Translations under genes and position numbers: made by a program
NCBI RefSeq assembly: GCF_000813985.1
Contig: NZ_JWLJ01000005.1
Location: 51,805-115,804 of the forward strand
Direction of reading: 5' to 3'
Length of the DNA: 64,000 nucleotides
Source: Ruegeria sp. ANG-R
GTDB taxonomy: Bacteria; Pseudomonadota; Alphaproteobacteria; Rhodobacterales; Rhodobacteraceae
The notes under the pieces: model-generated
What the model saw: only the letters and a program-made list of their open reading frames with translations
The model's database searches: none
Told to the model about the DNA's origin: nothing
Part shown: piece after piece, positions 34,894 to 44,346 of the stretch
Layout of the letters: each line of letters starts with the position of its first letter
Numbering within the stretch: the first letter of the stretch is position 1

Positions 34894-35697
34894 TCATTTG
34901 TAAGCGATCACCAGCAGGATTGATCCGAGGATGACGCGATAGATCACGTAAGGCGTGAAGCTGATGCTGCGCAGCAGCCGCATCATCAGGTTGAGGGCCA
35001 GCAATGCCGAAACAAAGGCGAACGCCGCAGCGATGGCACCGTCTTTTGCCAGTTGTGCGTCAGCTTCGCGGATAACATCGATCGACAGCAGGACGCCGGA
35101 GGCCAGAATAGTCGGGATGGACATCAGCATTGCAATTCGGGCGCCATCTTCCCGCGTATAACCCAGTTGACGGGCGCCGGTGATGGTGATCCCAGAACGG
35201 GAGGTTCCGGGTATCAGAGCCAGCACCTGCCACAATCCCATGATCATCGCGTCTCGCAGGCCCCAGTCGGTGGCTTGTTTGGTTTGCGGCCCGTTCTGGT
35301 CCATCCAGTACAGTAGCAGGCCGAAGCCGAGCATAGCCCAACCGATTACCGCAATCGAACGCAGCGATTGTTCAAGGCCGGTCAGATAGAGGATTGCGCC
35401 AGCAATCACGGTTGGAATCGTGGCGATGATCAAGCCCAGCGCCAACCGGGCCTGCGGCGTATCGATTCGCCCGCGTAGCGCGCGTGGCAAGCCAGCAATC
35501 GCCTGTTTCACATCTGATCGGAAGTACAGGACAACAGCGCCGAGTGTGCCCACATGCGCGGCGACATCGATTGCCAAGCCCTGATCGTTTGCGCCGGTCA
35601 GACCGGGTAACAGGATCAGGTGGCCCGAGGAAGACACGGGCAGGAACTCGGTCACGCCTTGCATGATCGCCACAAGAATCAAGTAAAGTAGGCTCAT
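34894..35697 (-). CDS. uppP: Undecaprenyl-diphosphatase
   Basis: BacA/UppP-type integral membrane phosphatase that recycles the undecaprenyl carrier lipid for peptidoglycan and polysaccharide synthesis. Both family motifs are present: QGVTEFLPVSSSGHLILLPG near the N-terminus, with the catalytic glutamate and serines, and LIPGTSRSGITITGARQLGY in the second half. About eight hydrophobic helices; 267 aa from the ATG at 35697, which fits the family start better than the ATG at 35709. Known side effect of the family is bacitracin resistance. Monocistronic, convergent with the NDUFA9-like gene. Confidence 0.95.
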   Translation of the reverse strand: MSLLYLILVAIMQGVTEFLPVSSSGHLILLPGLTGANDQGLAIDVAAHVGTLGAVVLYFRSDVKQAIAGLPRALRGRIDTPQARLALGLIIATIPTVIAGAILYLTGLEQSLRSIAVIGWAMLGFGLLLYWMDQNGPQTKQATDWGLRDAMIMGLWQVLALIPGTSRSGITITGARQLGYTREDGARIAMLMSIPTILASGVLLSIDVIREADAQLAKDGAIAAAFAFVSALLALNLMMRLLRSISFTPYVIYRVILGSILLVIAYK

Positions 35698-35925
35698 CTG
35701 CTCTGCCATGCTGTGGTCGTGTTGGTGTGATCAATGGGTATAAGTGTGGTGCAGGAAAGGGAAGCGCTCAGATAGGTCCGAATCGGGACTAATTTTGAGG
35801 GAAGAATCTATCTAAGAAACCAGACCTTATGAATTTTTCTCAAAATAGGTCAGCACAATTGACTTTTCATCTTCTGTGACATCTCTTAAAGAGACCCGAG
35901 CAAGCCAATTCATGGAGTCTGAGCC

Positions 35926-37359
35926 GTGGCCAAGCAACCGATGCTGAAATTTGTGCAGATCGATCGCGTCATGCCTGAAAAGCGTGCCGCAACTGACCGC
36001 AAAGAGGACTTTGATGAGATTTATGCCGAATTCGCCGCCGAAAAAGCGGCCGAGCAGGCGAGTCGCTGTAGTCAGTGCGGTGTGCCGTATTGCCAGTCGC
36101 ACTGTCCTCTGCACAATAACATTCCCGATTGGCTGCGTCTGACCGCCACTGGTCGGCTGGAAGAGGCCTATGAGACCAGTCAGGCGACCAACACGTTTCC
36201 CGAGATTTGCGGCCGCATCTGCCCGCAGGACCGTTTGTGCGAGGGCAATTGCGTGATCGAGCAATCGGGCCACGGAACGGTCACCATTGGCACGATCGAG
36301 AAATACATCACCGATACCGCCTGGGACAAAGGCTGGGTAAAGCCGGTGACCCCTGCTGCAGAACGCAGTGAAAGCGTTGGTATCATCGGCGGTGGCCCGG
36401 GTGGCTTGGCCGCGGCGGATATGCTGCGGCAGGCCGGAATACAGGTCACGGTTTATGATCGTTATGATCGCGCAGGCGGTCTGCTGATGTACGGCATTCC
36501 GGGCTTCAAGCTGGAAAAGGACATCGTTCAGCGCCGCAATGATCTGTTGGCAGATGGCGGCGTCGAGTTTGTTCTGAATTGCGATGTGGATGCCGCAAAA
36601 TTTGATGAAATCCGCGCCAGGCATGATGCCGTGATCATCGCGACGGGCGTCTATAAATCACGTGATCTGTCGATGCCGGGCAGCGGTCTGGCCGGTATCG
36701 AAAAGGCGATCGATTTCCTGACCGCGTCAAACCGCAAGAGCTTTGGCGATTCCGTCGAAGATTTCGACAATGGCCGCCTGAATGCAGAAGGCAAGAAAGT
36801 TGTCGTGATCGGGGGTGGTGACACAGCGATGGATTGTGTGCGGACGTCGATCCGGCAGGGCGCGACTTCGGTCAAATGCCTGTACCGCCGTGACCGGGCG
36901 AACATGCCCGGATCGCAGCGCGAAACCCAGAATGCCGAGGAAGAGGGCGTTGTGTTCGAATGGCTCAGCGCGCCCAAAGGCTTTACCGGAGAAGGCAGTG
37001 TTTCCGGTGTGATGGTGCAGAAAATGCGTCTTGGCCAACCTGATGCCACCGGTCGTCAGGCCCCTGAGGTCATTGAAGGCGCTGATTATGTGGAAGAGGC
37101 CGATCTGGTGATCAAAGCCCTGGGGTTTGAGCCAGAAGACCTGCCCACCCTGTTCGGTCAGCCCGATCTGCCTGTCACCCGCTGGGGCACCGTCAAAGCT
37201 GCTTTCCAGACTGGCGAGACCGAGATGGACGGCGTGTACGCCATCGGCGACATCGTGCGTGGTGCGTCTCTGGTCGTATGGGCAATCCGTGACGGGCGTG
37301 ACTGCGCTGATGCCATCATCGACCGGTTCAACAGTAAAACCGCCGTTGCGGCAGAATAA
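35926..37359 (+). CDS. gltD: Glutamate synthase [NADPH] small subunit
   Basis: Beta subunit of NADPH-GOGAT, 477 aa, passing electrons from NADPH through FAD and 4Fe-4S clusters to the large subunit for glutamate formation. Cluster cysteines are in SRCSQCGVPYCQSHCPLH and GRICPQDRLCEGNC; FAD motif is VGIIGGGPGGLAAADMLRQA and the NADPH motif VVVIGGGDTAMDCVRTSIRQ. The C-terminal GVYAIGDIVRGASLVVWAI matches the family. Start is GTG at 35926. It is first in the operon gltD-GFA-gltB; the 215-bp upstream region holds the promoter but no site I can name. Confidence 0.95.
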   Translation: MAKQPMLKFVQIDRVMPEKRAATDRKEDFDEIYAEFAAEKAAEQASRCSQCGVPYCQSHCPLHNNIPDWLRLTATGRLEEAYETSQATNTFPEICGRICPQDRLCEGNCVIEQSGHGTVTIGTIEKYITDTAWDKGWVKPVTPAAERSESVGIIGGGPGGLAAADMLRQAGIQVTVYDRYDRAGGLLMYGIPGFKLEKDIVQRRNDLLADGGVEFVLNCDVDAAKFDEIRARHDAVIIATGVYKSRDLSMPGSGLAGIEKAIDFLTASNRKSFGDSVEDFDNGRLNAEGKKVVVIGGGDTAMDCVRTSIRQGATSVKCLYRRDRANMPGSQRETQNAEEEGVVFEWLSAPKGFTGEGSVSGVMVQKMRLGQPDATGRQAPEVIEGADYVEEADLVIKALGFEPEDLPTLFGQPDLPVTRWGTVKAAFQTGETEMDGVYAIGDIVRGASLVVWAIRDGRDCADAIIDRFNSKTAVAAE

Positions 37360-37388
37360 CCACAATCCCAGCGACAGGAGGGTCTGAT

Positions 37389-37823
37389 TTGCCCGAATTG
37401 CAAGGACAATGCATGTGTGGTGCGGTCACCGTGACCGCAACCCCGGCGCGGGATTCGTTGGGTGCTTGCCATTGCGACCAATGCCGCCGCTGGACCAGCT
37501 CGATGCTGGTGACATTTCAGACCGAGCCCGGATATGCCGCGCTGGGGCCGGTGAAAACATTCACCTCATCTGACTGGGCCGAGCGCGCCTTCTGTGCCGA
37601 CTGTGGTTCGGCCCTGTGGTATCGCATCACTCTGCCGGGAGAGATGCATGGCCAGACACAGATGGCAGCTGGCCTGTTCGAAGACACGGGCAACGCCCTG
37701 AAACTTGAACTCTATATCGACAAAAAGCCCGAGGGCTACGCGTTCGCAGGCGAGCGCCGGCAGATGACCAAAGCAGAGGTCGAAGCCATGTATGCCCTAC
37801 CGGAAGAAGGAGACAGCCAATGA
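37389..37823 (+). CDS. GFA family (glutathione-dependent formaldehyde-activating type) zinc protein
   Basis: Protein of 144 aa with the CENP-V/GFA fold. Zinc-binding cysteines are CMCGAVTV near residue 8, ACHCDQCRRW near residue 27 and FCADCGSALWY near residue 68. Prototype Gfa speeds addition of formaldehyde to glutathione, but most members are uncharacterised and the fold does not prove that function. Start appears to be TTG at 37389 after GGAGGGTCTGA. It sits between gltD and gltB and overlaps gltB by four bases (ATGA), so it is translated with glutamate synthase; why is unknown. Confidence 0.85.
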   Translation: MPELQGQCMCGAVTVTATPARDSLGACHCDQCRRWTSSMLVTFQTEPGYAALGPVKTFTSSDWAERAFCADCGSALWYRITLPGEMHGQTQMAAGLFEDTGNALKLELYIDKKPEGYAFAGERRQMTKAEVEAMYALPEEGDSQ

Positions 37824-40800
37824 CAAAATTTGATGCCGATTGGGTCCGGGCCGAAGAGGCCAAGCGTCAGTGGATGGCTGAAAACGGTCTCTATTCCGAG
37901 GAAGAAGAGCATTCGTCCTGCGGTGTGGGTCTGGTCGTTTCCGTAGATGGCAAGAAAAGCCGCAAGGTTGTTGACGCCGGAATCGATGCGCTCAAGGCCA
38001 TCTGGCACCGGGGTGCCGTGGACGCCGATGGAAAAACCGGCGATGGCGCGGGTATACATGTGCAGATTCCGGTTCCGTTTTTCTACGACCAGATCCGCCG
38101 TACCGGGCATGAGCCCAATATGGACGAATTGATCGCAGTTGGTCAGGTTTTCCTGCCCCGGACCGACTTCGGTGCGCAGGAACACTGCCGGACCATCGTC
38201 GAAACCGAAGTGTTGCGCATGGGGTATTATATCTACGGTTGGCGCCATGTGCCGGTCGATGTGACCTGTCTGGGCGACAAAGCCAACGCGACCCGGCCAG
38301 AGATCGAGCAGATTCTGATCTCAAACTCCAAGGGCGTGGATGAAGAAACTTTCGAGCGTGAACTTTACGTCATCCGCCGCCGCATCGAGAAGGCTGCCGC
38401 CGCCGCCGGGATTTCCGGCCTGTATCTGGCCTCTCTGTCCTGTCGGTCGATCATCTACAAAGGCATGATGCTGGCCGAGCAGGTTGCGGTATTCTACCCC
38501 GACCTGATGGATGAGCGGTTTGAATCCGCATTTGCGATCTACCACCAACGCTATTCGACCAACACGTTCCCGCAATGGTGGCTGGCCCAGCCCTTCCGCA
38601 TGTTGGCCCATAATGGCGAGATCAACACGCTGAAGGGCAACATCAACTGGATGAAAAGCCACGAGATTCGCATGGCCAGTGCGACCTTTGGCGACCACGC
38701 CGAAGACATTAAGCCGATCATTGCAGGCGGATCGTCGGATTCGGCTGCATTAGACTCGGTATTTGAGGTTCTGGTGCGCGCCGGTCGTTCCGCCCCGATG
38801 GCGAAAACAATGCTGGTCCCCGAAAGCTGGTCCAAGCAAGCGGTCGAACTGCCGGAAGCGTGGCGCGACATGTATTCCTACTGCAACTCGGTGATGGAAC
38901 CTTGGGACGGCCCCGCAGCGCTGGCAATGACCGATGGCCGCTGGGTCTGCGCCGGTCTGGACCGGAACGGTTTGCGCCCGATGCGGTACGTGGTGACCGG
39001 TGATGGTCTGGTCATCGCGGGCTCCGAGGCCGGGATGGTTCCAATTGATGAGGCCAGCGTGACCGAAAAAGGGGCGCTGGGTCCAGGACAGATGCTGGCC
39101 GTGGACATGAAGAAGGGCAAGCTTTACCGGGACAAGCAGATCAAGGACAAACTGGCGAGAGCGTTGCCGTTCGGCGAGTGGGTCAGCAAGATCAATGACC
39201 TGGATGAGACCCTTTCCGGGGTTACGGAAACGCCGATCTACTCGGGCGGGGAATTGCGCAAGCGTCAGATTGCCGCCGGATACTCGGTCGAAGAGCTTGA
39301 GCAGATTCTTTCGCCGATGGCCGAAGATGGTAAAGAATCGCTGGCCTCGATGGGGGATGACACTCCATCGGCGGTGCTTTCGAAACAGTACCGACCTCTC
39401 AGTCACTTCTTCCGCCAGAATTTCAGCCAGGTGACGAACCCGCCGATCGACAGCTTGCGTGAATATCGCGTGATGTCGCTGAAAACACGGTTCGGCAACC
39501 TCAAGAACGTGCTTGACGAAGACAGCAGCCAGACCGAGATCGTCGTGCTGGACAGCCCATTTGTCGGCAACGCGCAGTGGACCAAACTGGTTGAAACCTT
39601 CGGCTCTCCGCTGGCTGAAATCGACTGCAGCTTTGAGCCCGGCCGTGGGGCGCTGAGTGCTGCATTGGCCCGCGTCAGAGCCGAAGCAGAAGAAGCCGTT
39701 CGATCCGGCGCGGGGCATCTGGTGTTGTCCGACATGAACTCGGGCGAGGGTCGTGTGGCGATGCCAATGATCCTGGCGACCAGCGCCGTGCACTCGCACC
39801 TGACCCGTCAGGGACTGCGGACCTTTTGTTCGCTGAACGTGCGCTCGGCGGAATGTGTTGATCCGCATTACTTTGCGGTGCTGATCGGTTGTGGCGCAAC
39901 CGTGGTCAACGCCTATCTGGCTGAGGATTCGCTGGCCGACCGGATTGATCGGGGGTTGCTGGATGGCACGCTGACCGAGAACGTCGCGCGGTATCGCGAA
40001 GCCATCGATCAGGGCCTGTTGAAAATCATGGCCAAGATGGGGATTTCGGTGATTTCATCGTATCGTGGTGGTCTGAATTTCGAAGCTGTTGGACTCAGCC
40101 GGGCTATGGTGGCCGAGTACTTCCCCGGCATGACCAGCCGGATTTCCGGTATCGGTGTGACCGGCATCCAGACCAAGCTTGAGGAAATCCATGCCAAGGG
40201 CTGGGACAGCGGTCTGGACGTGCTGCCCATCGGTGGGTTCTACAAGGCGCGCAAGTCGGGCGAGACCCACGCGTGGGAAGCGACCTCGATGCATATGATG
40301 CAAATGGCCTGTAACCGCGCCTCATATGAGCTTTGGAAGCAGTATTCGGCCAAGATGCAATCGAACCCGCCGATCCACCTGCGCGACCTGATGGATTTCA
40401 AACCGCTGGGCAAGCCGGTGCCGATTGAAGAGGTGGAATCGATCACCTCGATCCGCAAACGGTTCGTCACCCCGGGCATGTCGCTGGGCGCGCTGTCGCC
40501 CGAGGCGCACAAGACGCTGAACGTGGCGATGAACCGGATCGGTGCGAAATCCGACAGTGGCGAGGGCGGAGAAGATCCAGCGCATTTCGTGCCGGAGCCG
40601 AATGGCGACAACCCGTCGGCCAAGATCAAACAGGTGGCGAGCGGTAGATTCGGTGTAACAGCTGAATACCTGAACCAGTGCGAGGAACTGGAAATCAAGG
40701 TCGCCCAGGGTGCGAAACCCGGTGAAGGTGGTCAGTTGCCGGGCATGAAGGTCACCGACCTGATCGCCCGTCTGCGCCATTCGACCAAGGGTGTGACCCT

Positions 40801-42352
40801 GATTTCTCCGCCGCCACACCACGACATCTACTCGATCGAGGACCTGGCGCAGCTGATCTATGACCTCAAGCAGATTAATCCGCGCTGCAAGGTGACAGTC
40901 AAACTGGTGGCGTCCTCGGGCGTGGGCACGATTGCTGCCGGTGTGGCGAAGGCGAAAGCGGATATTATCCTTATTTCGGGTCATAATGGCGGTACAGGCG
41001 CCTCGCCTGCGACCAGCATCAAATATGCTGGCCTGCCGTGGGAAATGGGCCTGACGGAGGCGCATCAGGTTTTGGCGATGAACAACCTGCGCGACCGCGT
41101 CACCCTGCGGACCGATGGCGGTCTGCGCACCGGGCGTGACATCGTCATGGCCGCGATGATGGGGGCCGAGGAATATGGGATCGGCACCGCCGCGCTGATT
41201 GCGATGGGATGTATCATGGTGCGCCAGTGCCAGTCGAACACCTGCCCGGTTGGCGTGTGTACGCAGGATGAAAGCCTGCGCGCCAAATTCACCGGCAATG
41301 CCGACAAGGTGGTGAACCTGATCACCTTCTACGCTCAGGAAGTCCGCGAGTTGCTCGCCAGCCTTGGCGCACGCTCTGTCGATGAGATCATTGGCCGTGC
41401 GGACTTGCTGGCGCAGGTCAGCCGCGGCTCGGCGCATCTGGATGATCTGGATTTGAACCCGCTGCTGATCACGGTCGATGGCGCGCATGACATCGTCTAC
41501 GACCGTGACAAGGATCGGAACGCGGTGCCGGATACGCTGGACGCCGAGATTGTGCGCGATGCGGCGCGGTTCCTGAAAGACGGTGAGAAGATGCAACTGT
41601 CCTACGCGATCCAGAACACGCACAGGACCGTGGGTACCCGTGTGTCCAGCCATATTGTTCAGAACTTTGGGATGCGGAACACGTTCCAGGACGATCACCT
41701 GCATGTGAAGCTACAGGGCTCAGCCGGTCAGTCGCTTGGGGCCTTTGCGGCTCCGGGTCTTAAGCTGGAGGTGTCCGGTGATGCCAACGACTATGTTGGT
41801 AAAGGTCTGTCCGGCGGGATGATTGTGGTTCGCCCGCCGCAGGTGAGCCCACTCAAAGCGGATGACAATACGATCATTGGCAATACCGTTCTCTATGGTG
41901 CCACCGATGGCCATCTGTTCGCGGCCGGTCGCGCCGGTGAACGGTTCGCGGTCCGCAACTCGGGTGCCAGCGTGGTCGTTGAGGGCTGCGGGTCGAACGG
42001 GTGTGAGTACATGACCGGCGGCATTGCGGTGATCCTGGGCGATATCGGGGCCAACTTTGGCGCGGGCATGACGGGTGGCATGGCCTATCTGTATGATCCC
42101 GAAGGCAAGGCCGAACAGCTGATGAACACTGAGACGCTGGTTACCTGTCCGGTGACGGTGGATCATTGGGAAAGCCAGCTGAAAACGCTGATCGAACGGC
42201 ATGTCGAAGAAACCAACAGCCGCAAAGCTGTCGATATTCTGCAGCATTGGGAGGTGGAAAAAACCCACTTCCTGCAAGTTTGCCCGAAAGAGATGTTGAA
42301 CAAGCTCAGCCATCCTCTGACGACCGAAGCGGCGGCAGTTCCGGCTGAATAG
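37820..42352 (+). CDS. gltB: Glutamate synthase [NADPH] large subunit
   Basis: Alpha subunit of NADPH-GOGAT, 1510 aa, making two glutamates from glutamine and 2-oxoglutarate. The N-terminal glutaminase nucleophile is Cys34 in EEHSSCGVGLVVSVDG, exposed after propeptide removal. The central domain, FMN-binding synthase domain (SGHNGGTGASPATSIKYAGL) and the 3Fe-4S cysteines in GCIMVRQCQSNTCPVG near residue 1130 follow in order, and the C-terminal beta-helix region has the repeated glycine pattern GCGSNGCEYMTGGIAVILG. Complete length for bacteria. It is last in the operon and ends in a strong terminator. Confidence 0.97.
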   Translation: MTKFDADWVRAEEAKRQWMAENGLYSEEEEHSSCGVGLVVSVDGKKSRKVVDAGIDALKAIWHRGAVDADGKTGDGAGIHVQIPVPFFYDQIRRTGHEPNMDELIAVGQVFLPRTDFGAQEHCRTIVETEVLRMGYYIYGWRHVPVDVTCLGDKANATRPEIEQILISNSKGVDEETFERELYVIRRRIEKAAAAAGISGLYLASLSCRSIIYKGMMLAEQVAVFYPDLMDERFESAFAIYHQRYSTNTFPQWWLAQPFRMLAHNGEINTLKGNINWMKSHEIRMASATFGDHAEDIKPIIAGGSSDSAALDSVFEVLVRAGRSAPMAKTMLVPESWSKQAVELPEAWRDMYSYCNSVMEPWDGPAALAMTDGRWVCAGLDRNGLRPMRYVVTGDGLVIAGSEAGMVPIDEASVTEKGALGPGQMLAVDMKKGKLYRDKQIKDKLARALPFGEWVSKINDLDETLSGVTETPIYSGGELRKRQIAAGYSVEELEQILSPMAEDGKESLASMGDDTPSAVLSKQYRPLSHFFRQNFSQVTNPPIDSLREYRVMSLKTRFGNLKNVLDEDSSQTEIVVLDSPFVGNAQWTKLVETFGSPLAEIDCSFEPGRGALSAALARVRAEAEEAVRSGAGHLVLSDMNSGEGRVAMPMILATSAVHSHLTRQGLRTFCSLNVRSAECVDPHYFAVLIGCGATVVNAYLAEDSLADRIDRGLLDGTLTENVARYREAIDQGLLKIMAKMGISVISSYRGGLNFEAVGLSRAMVAEYFPGMTSRISGIGVTGIQTKLEEIHAKGWDSGLDVLPIGGFYKARKSGETHAWEATSMHMMQMACNRASYELWKQYSAKMQSNPPIHLRDLMDFKPLGKPVPIEEVESITSIRKRFVTPGMSLGALSPEAHKTLNVAMNRIGAKSDSGEGGEDPAHFVPEPNGDNPSAKIKQVASGRFGVTAEYLNQCEELEIKVAQGAKPGEGGQLPGMKVTDLIARLRHSTKGVTLISPPPHHDIYSIEDLAQLIYDLKQINPRCKVTVKLVASSGVGTIAAGVAKAKADIILISGHNGGTGASPATSIKYAGLPWEMGLTEAHQVLAMNNLRDRVTLRTDGGLRTGRDIVMAAMMGAEEYGIGTAALIAMGCIMVRQCQSNTCPVGVCTQDESLRAKFTGNADKVVNLITFYAQEVRELLASLGARSVDEIIGRADLLAQVSRGSAHLDDLDLNPLLITVDGAHDIVYDRDKDRNAVPDTLDAEIVRDAARFLKDGEKMQLSYAIQNTHRTVGTRVSSHIVQNFGMRNTFQDDHLHVKLQGSAGQSLGAFAAPGLKLEVSGDANDYVGKGLSGGMIVVRPPQVSPLKADDNTIIGNTVLYGATDGHLFAAGRAGERFAVRNSGASVVVEGCGSNGCEYMTGGIAVILGDIGANFGAGMTGGMAYLYDPEGKAEQLMNTETLVTCPVTVDHWESQLKTLIERHVEETNSRKAVDILQHWEVEKTHFLQVCPKEMLNKLSHPLTTEAAAVPAE

Positions 42353-42377
42353 GATCTGATTCTCAGAAAGCCACCCG

Positions 42378-42414
42378 CCCGGCGGGTCGTTGCCGACACG
42401 CCGGGTTTTCTTTT
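42378..42414 (+). terminator. Rho-independent terminator of the glutamate synthase operon
   Basis: CCCGGCG (42378-42384) pairs with CGCCGGG (42399-42405), enclosing a smaller GTCG/CGAC stem, followed by TTTTCTTTT. An overlapping hairpin ACCCGC/GCGGGT lies just before. It is 25 bases past the gltB stop. Confidence 0.9.
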
Positions 42415-42538
42415 GTTCAGACGTATTGTTTCCGATTCTTGTGCAATACCGGGAAAAACGCCTAGCTTTGGTCACAGTTTGTTCGGGAAATGCAGGCATA
42501 ATGTTATCCCGGCGACATGAGTGAAGTGGAGTTTCGGT

Positions 42539-43507
42539 ATGCCCACGACCTATACAGACCAGTTTTTTGAGATCGATCCGGCCAATCCAGGTGCGAATGG
42601 AACGGTGGTTGGATCGACGCTGAATGTTCAGGTGTTTGATATTGTCGACCATGACGATGACGGTCTGATCAACCGGTTGGACCCGGCCGGAGGAGGCGTT
42701 GGCGATACCGTTGATGGATCGGACATCACGTCGTCTTTCTTTGATGATATGGTGACTATTGAACTGCCGGACGGGTCACAGGTTACCTACACCGGAGTGA
42801 CGTTTTACCTGGCCGACGGACGTGAGGTTTTTACGCCGACCGACGGGAAAGTTCTGCAGTCGGGAACCTTTGTAAGCTCGTCTTTCACCGATACCAGCGA
42901 TAACGGGGCAAGCTTCGGCTCGGTCGACGTTGGCAATGGTGATCTTGGTCCGCCGTGCTTTACGCCCGGCACCCTGATCAGCACGCCCGACGGACCGCGC
43001 CCGGTCGAAAGTCTGACGCCAGGCGATCTGGTCACTACGGCGGACAGCGGCGCGAAACCTGTCCTCTGGGTCGGTCGGACGGCGGTGGCGGCTGAGGGGA
43101 AGCTTGCTCCGATCCGGTTCGAGGCAGGGTTGTTCGGACTTACCCGGCCTCTTCTGGTTTCGCCACAGCATCGAATGCTGATTGATGACTGGCGCGCACC
43201 GTATCTCTATGGTCATGCCGAGGTTCTGATCGCTGCGCATTGCCTTGTGAACGGCAAAACGGTGACGCGCGTCGAGGGCGGTGAGGTGGAATACATCCAC
43301 CTTCTGTTCCGACGGCATGAGATTGTGTTTGCCAATGGGGCCAAAAGCGAAAGCTATTATCCGGGCCATGCAGTCGCGCAGTCCGAACTTGAAACGCAGG
43401 CTGAGGTGCTCGCGCTGTTCCCCGAGTTGCAGGCGCGTGGCGCGGCAGCGGCCAAGACGGCGCGGCCGGTGATCCGCCCGCGTGACGGTCGGGTGATGGC
43501 AAAATAA
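42539..43507 (+). CDS. Hint (Hedgehog/intein) domain-containing protein
   Basis: A 322-aa protein with an N-terminal beta-rich, Asp/Gly-rich region (DIVDHDDDGLINRLDPAG resembles a calcium-binding stretch) and a Hint domain beginning at Cys140: PCFTPGTLISTPDGPRPVES, then LTPGDLVTTAD, LVSPQHRMLIDDW and YIHLLFRRHEIVFANG. Hint domains can cleave the chain before the cysteine; whether this one does is untested. No N-terminal signal peptide is seen, as is usual for proteins exported by type I secretion. Start at 42539 follows AAGTGGAG. Common and often multi-copy in roseobacters; role unknown. Transcribed from its own promoter after the gltB terminator. Confidence 0.85.
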   Translation: MPTTYTDQFFEIDPANPGANGTVVGSTLNVQVFDIVDHDDDGLINRLDPAGGGVGDTVDGSDITSSFFDDMVTIELPDGSQVTYTGVTFYLADGREVFTPTDGKVLQSGTFVSSSFTDTSDNGASFGSVDVGNGDLGPPCFTPGTLISTPDGPRPVESLTPGDLVTTADSGAKPVLWVGRTAVAAEGKLAPIRFEAGLFGLTRPLLVSPQHRMLIDDWRAPYLYGHAEVLIAAHCLVNGKTVTRVEGGEVEYIHLLFRRHEIVFANGAKSESYYPGHAVAQSELETQAEVLALFPELQARGAAAAKTARPVIRPRDGRVMAK

Positions 43508-43546
43508 TCCGTTTTCAAAAGCGCCTGTCGCGGCGTATAGCAAGGC

Positions 43547-44287
43547 ATGGCAAAAAAAGCAGGCCGCAAGACTCGCGGTAAGAAAAAACAGGCGACCAAG
43601 GCAAACAAGGTATCAGGCGCAATCGCATGGATGCGCCGCTGGGCGCTGCGTGTGGCCTTGGCGGGGGCTGCGGTTTTTATGGTACTGGTGCTGCTTTATG
43701 CGGTCGTGAATCCTCCGGTTACGCATACGATCTGGTCCGAGTGGCGGCGGCTGGGCCGGGTCGAGCGTGAGTGGGTACCGATCGAAGAGATATCACCCAT
43801 TATGGCGCGGTCGGTGGTGGCGGCTGAGGATGCGAATTTCTGCCTGCACTGGGGCTTTGACGTCGAGGCGATCCGCGACGCGCTGGAAGATGGCGGCAGC
43901 CGAGGGGCCTCGACCATTACGCAGCAGGTGGTGAAGAATGTATTCCTGTGGCAGGGGCGCAGCTGGGTACGCAAGGCGCTTGAGACTTCGATGACCCCGG
44001 TGATCGAGATGGTCTGGAGCAAGCAGCGCATCCTTGAGGTCTATCTGAACGTCGCCGAAACCGGGCAGGGCGTGTTCGGGGTCGAGGCGGCGGCGCAAAG
44101 GTACTATGGCGTCAGCGCGGCGGAGATGTCACCGGTTCAGGCGGCACGTCTGGCGGCGATTCTGCCGTCCCCGCGCAATCGCTCGGTCACCGACCCGTCG
44201 GTGCGGACGCGACGTCGGGCAGCGTCGATATTGGATGGGGCGGCCACCATCCGCGCAGATGGACGCGCCGACTGTTTCGAGGATTGA
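43547..44287 (+). CDS. mtgA: Monofunctional biosynthetic peptidoglycan transglycosylase
   Basis: GT51 glycosyltransferase, 246 aa, polymerising lipid II into glycan strands at the outer face of the inner membrane. A lysine-rich cytoplasmic start (MAKKAGRKTRGKKKQATKAN) is followed by one transmembrane helix (VALAGAAVFMVLVLLYAVV). The catalytic glutamate is in SVVAAEDANFCLHWGFD, and GGSRGASTITQQVVKNVFLW plus KQRILEVYLNVAETGQGVFG are the other GT51 motifs. No transpeptidase domain. It is 39 bases downstream of the Hint gene and upstream of the GST gene. Confidence 0.95.
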   Translation: MAKKAGRKTRGKKKQATKANKVSGAIAWMRRWALRVALAGAAVFMVLVLLYAVVNPPVTHTIWSEWRRLGRVEREWVPIEEISPIMARSVVAAEDANFCLHWGFDVEAIRDALEDGGSRGASTITQQVVKNVFLWQGRSWVRKALETSMTPVIEMVWSKQRILEVYLNVAETGQGVFGVEAAAQRYYGVSAAEMSPVQAARLAAILPSPRNRSVTDPSVRTRRRAASILDGAATIRADGRADCFED

Positions 44288-44346
44288 AACCCAAGCCCGT
44301 CAGAGGCTAAAGCTTGAGAGGTATTCTCTGGTTCGATTGGAAGTCC

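Noticed and set aside
40322..41704. Long minus-strand frame (460 aa) inside gltB
   Set aside because: Antisense shadow of the conserved gltB coding sequence; composition is Arg/His-rich with no family motif.
42539..43507. Intein
   Set aside because: The Hint domain is not flanked by two parts of a host protein and lacks a clear C-terminal splice junction, so it is a Hint-domain protein rather than an intein.
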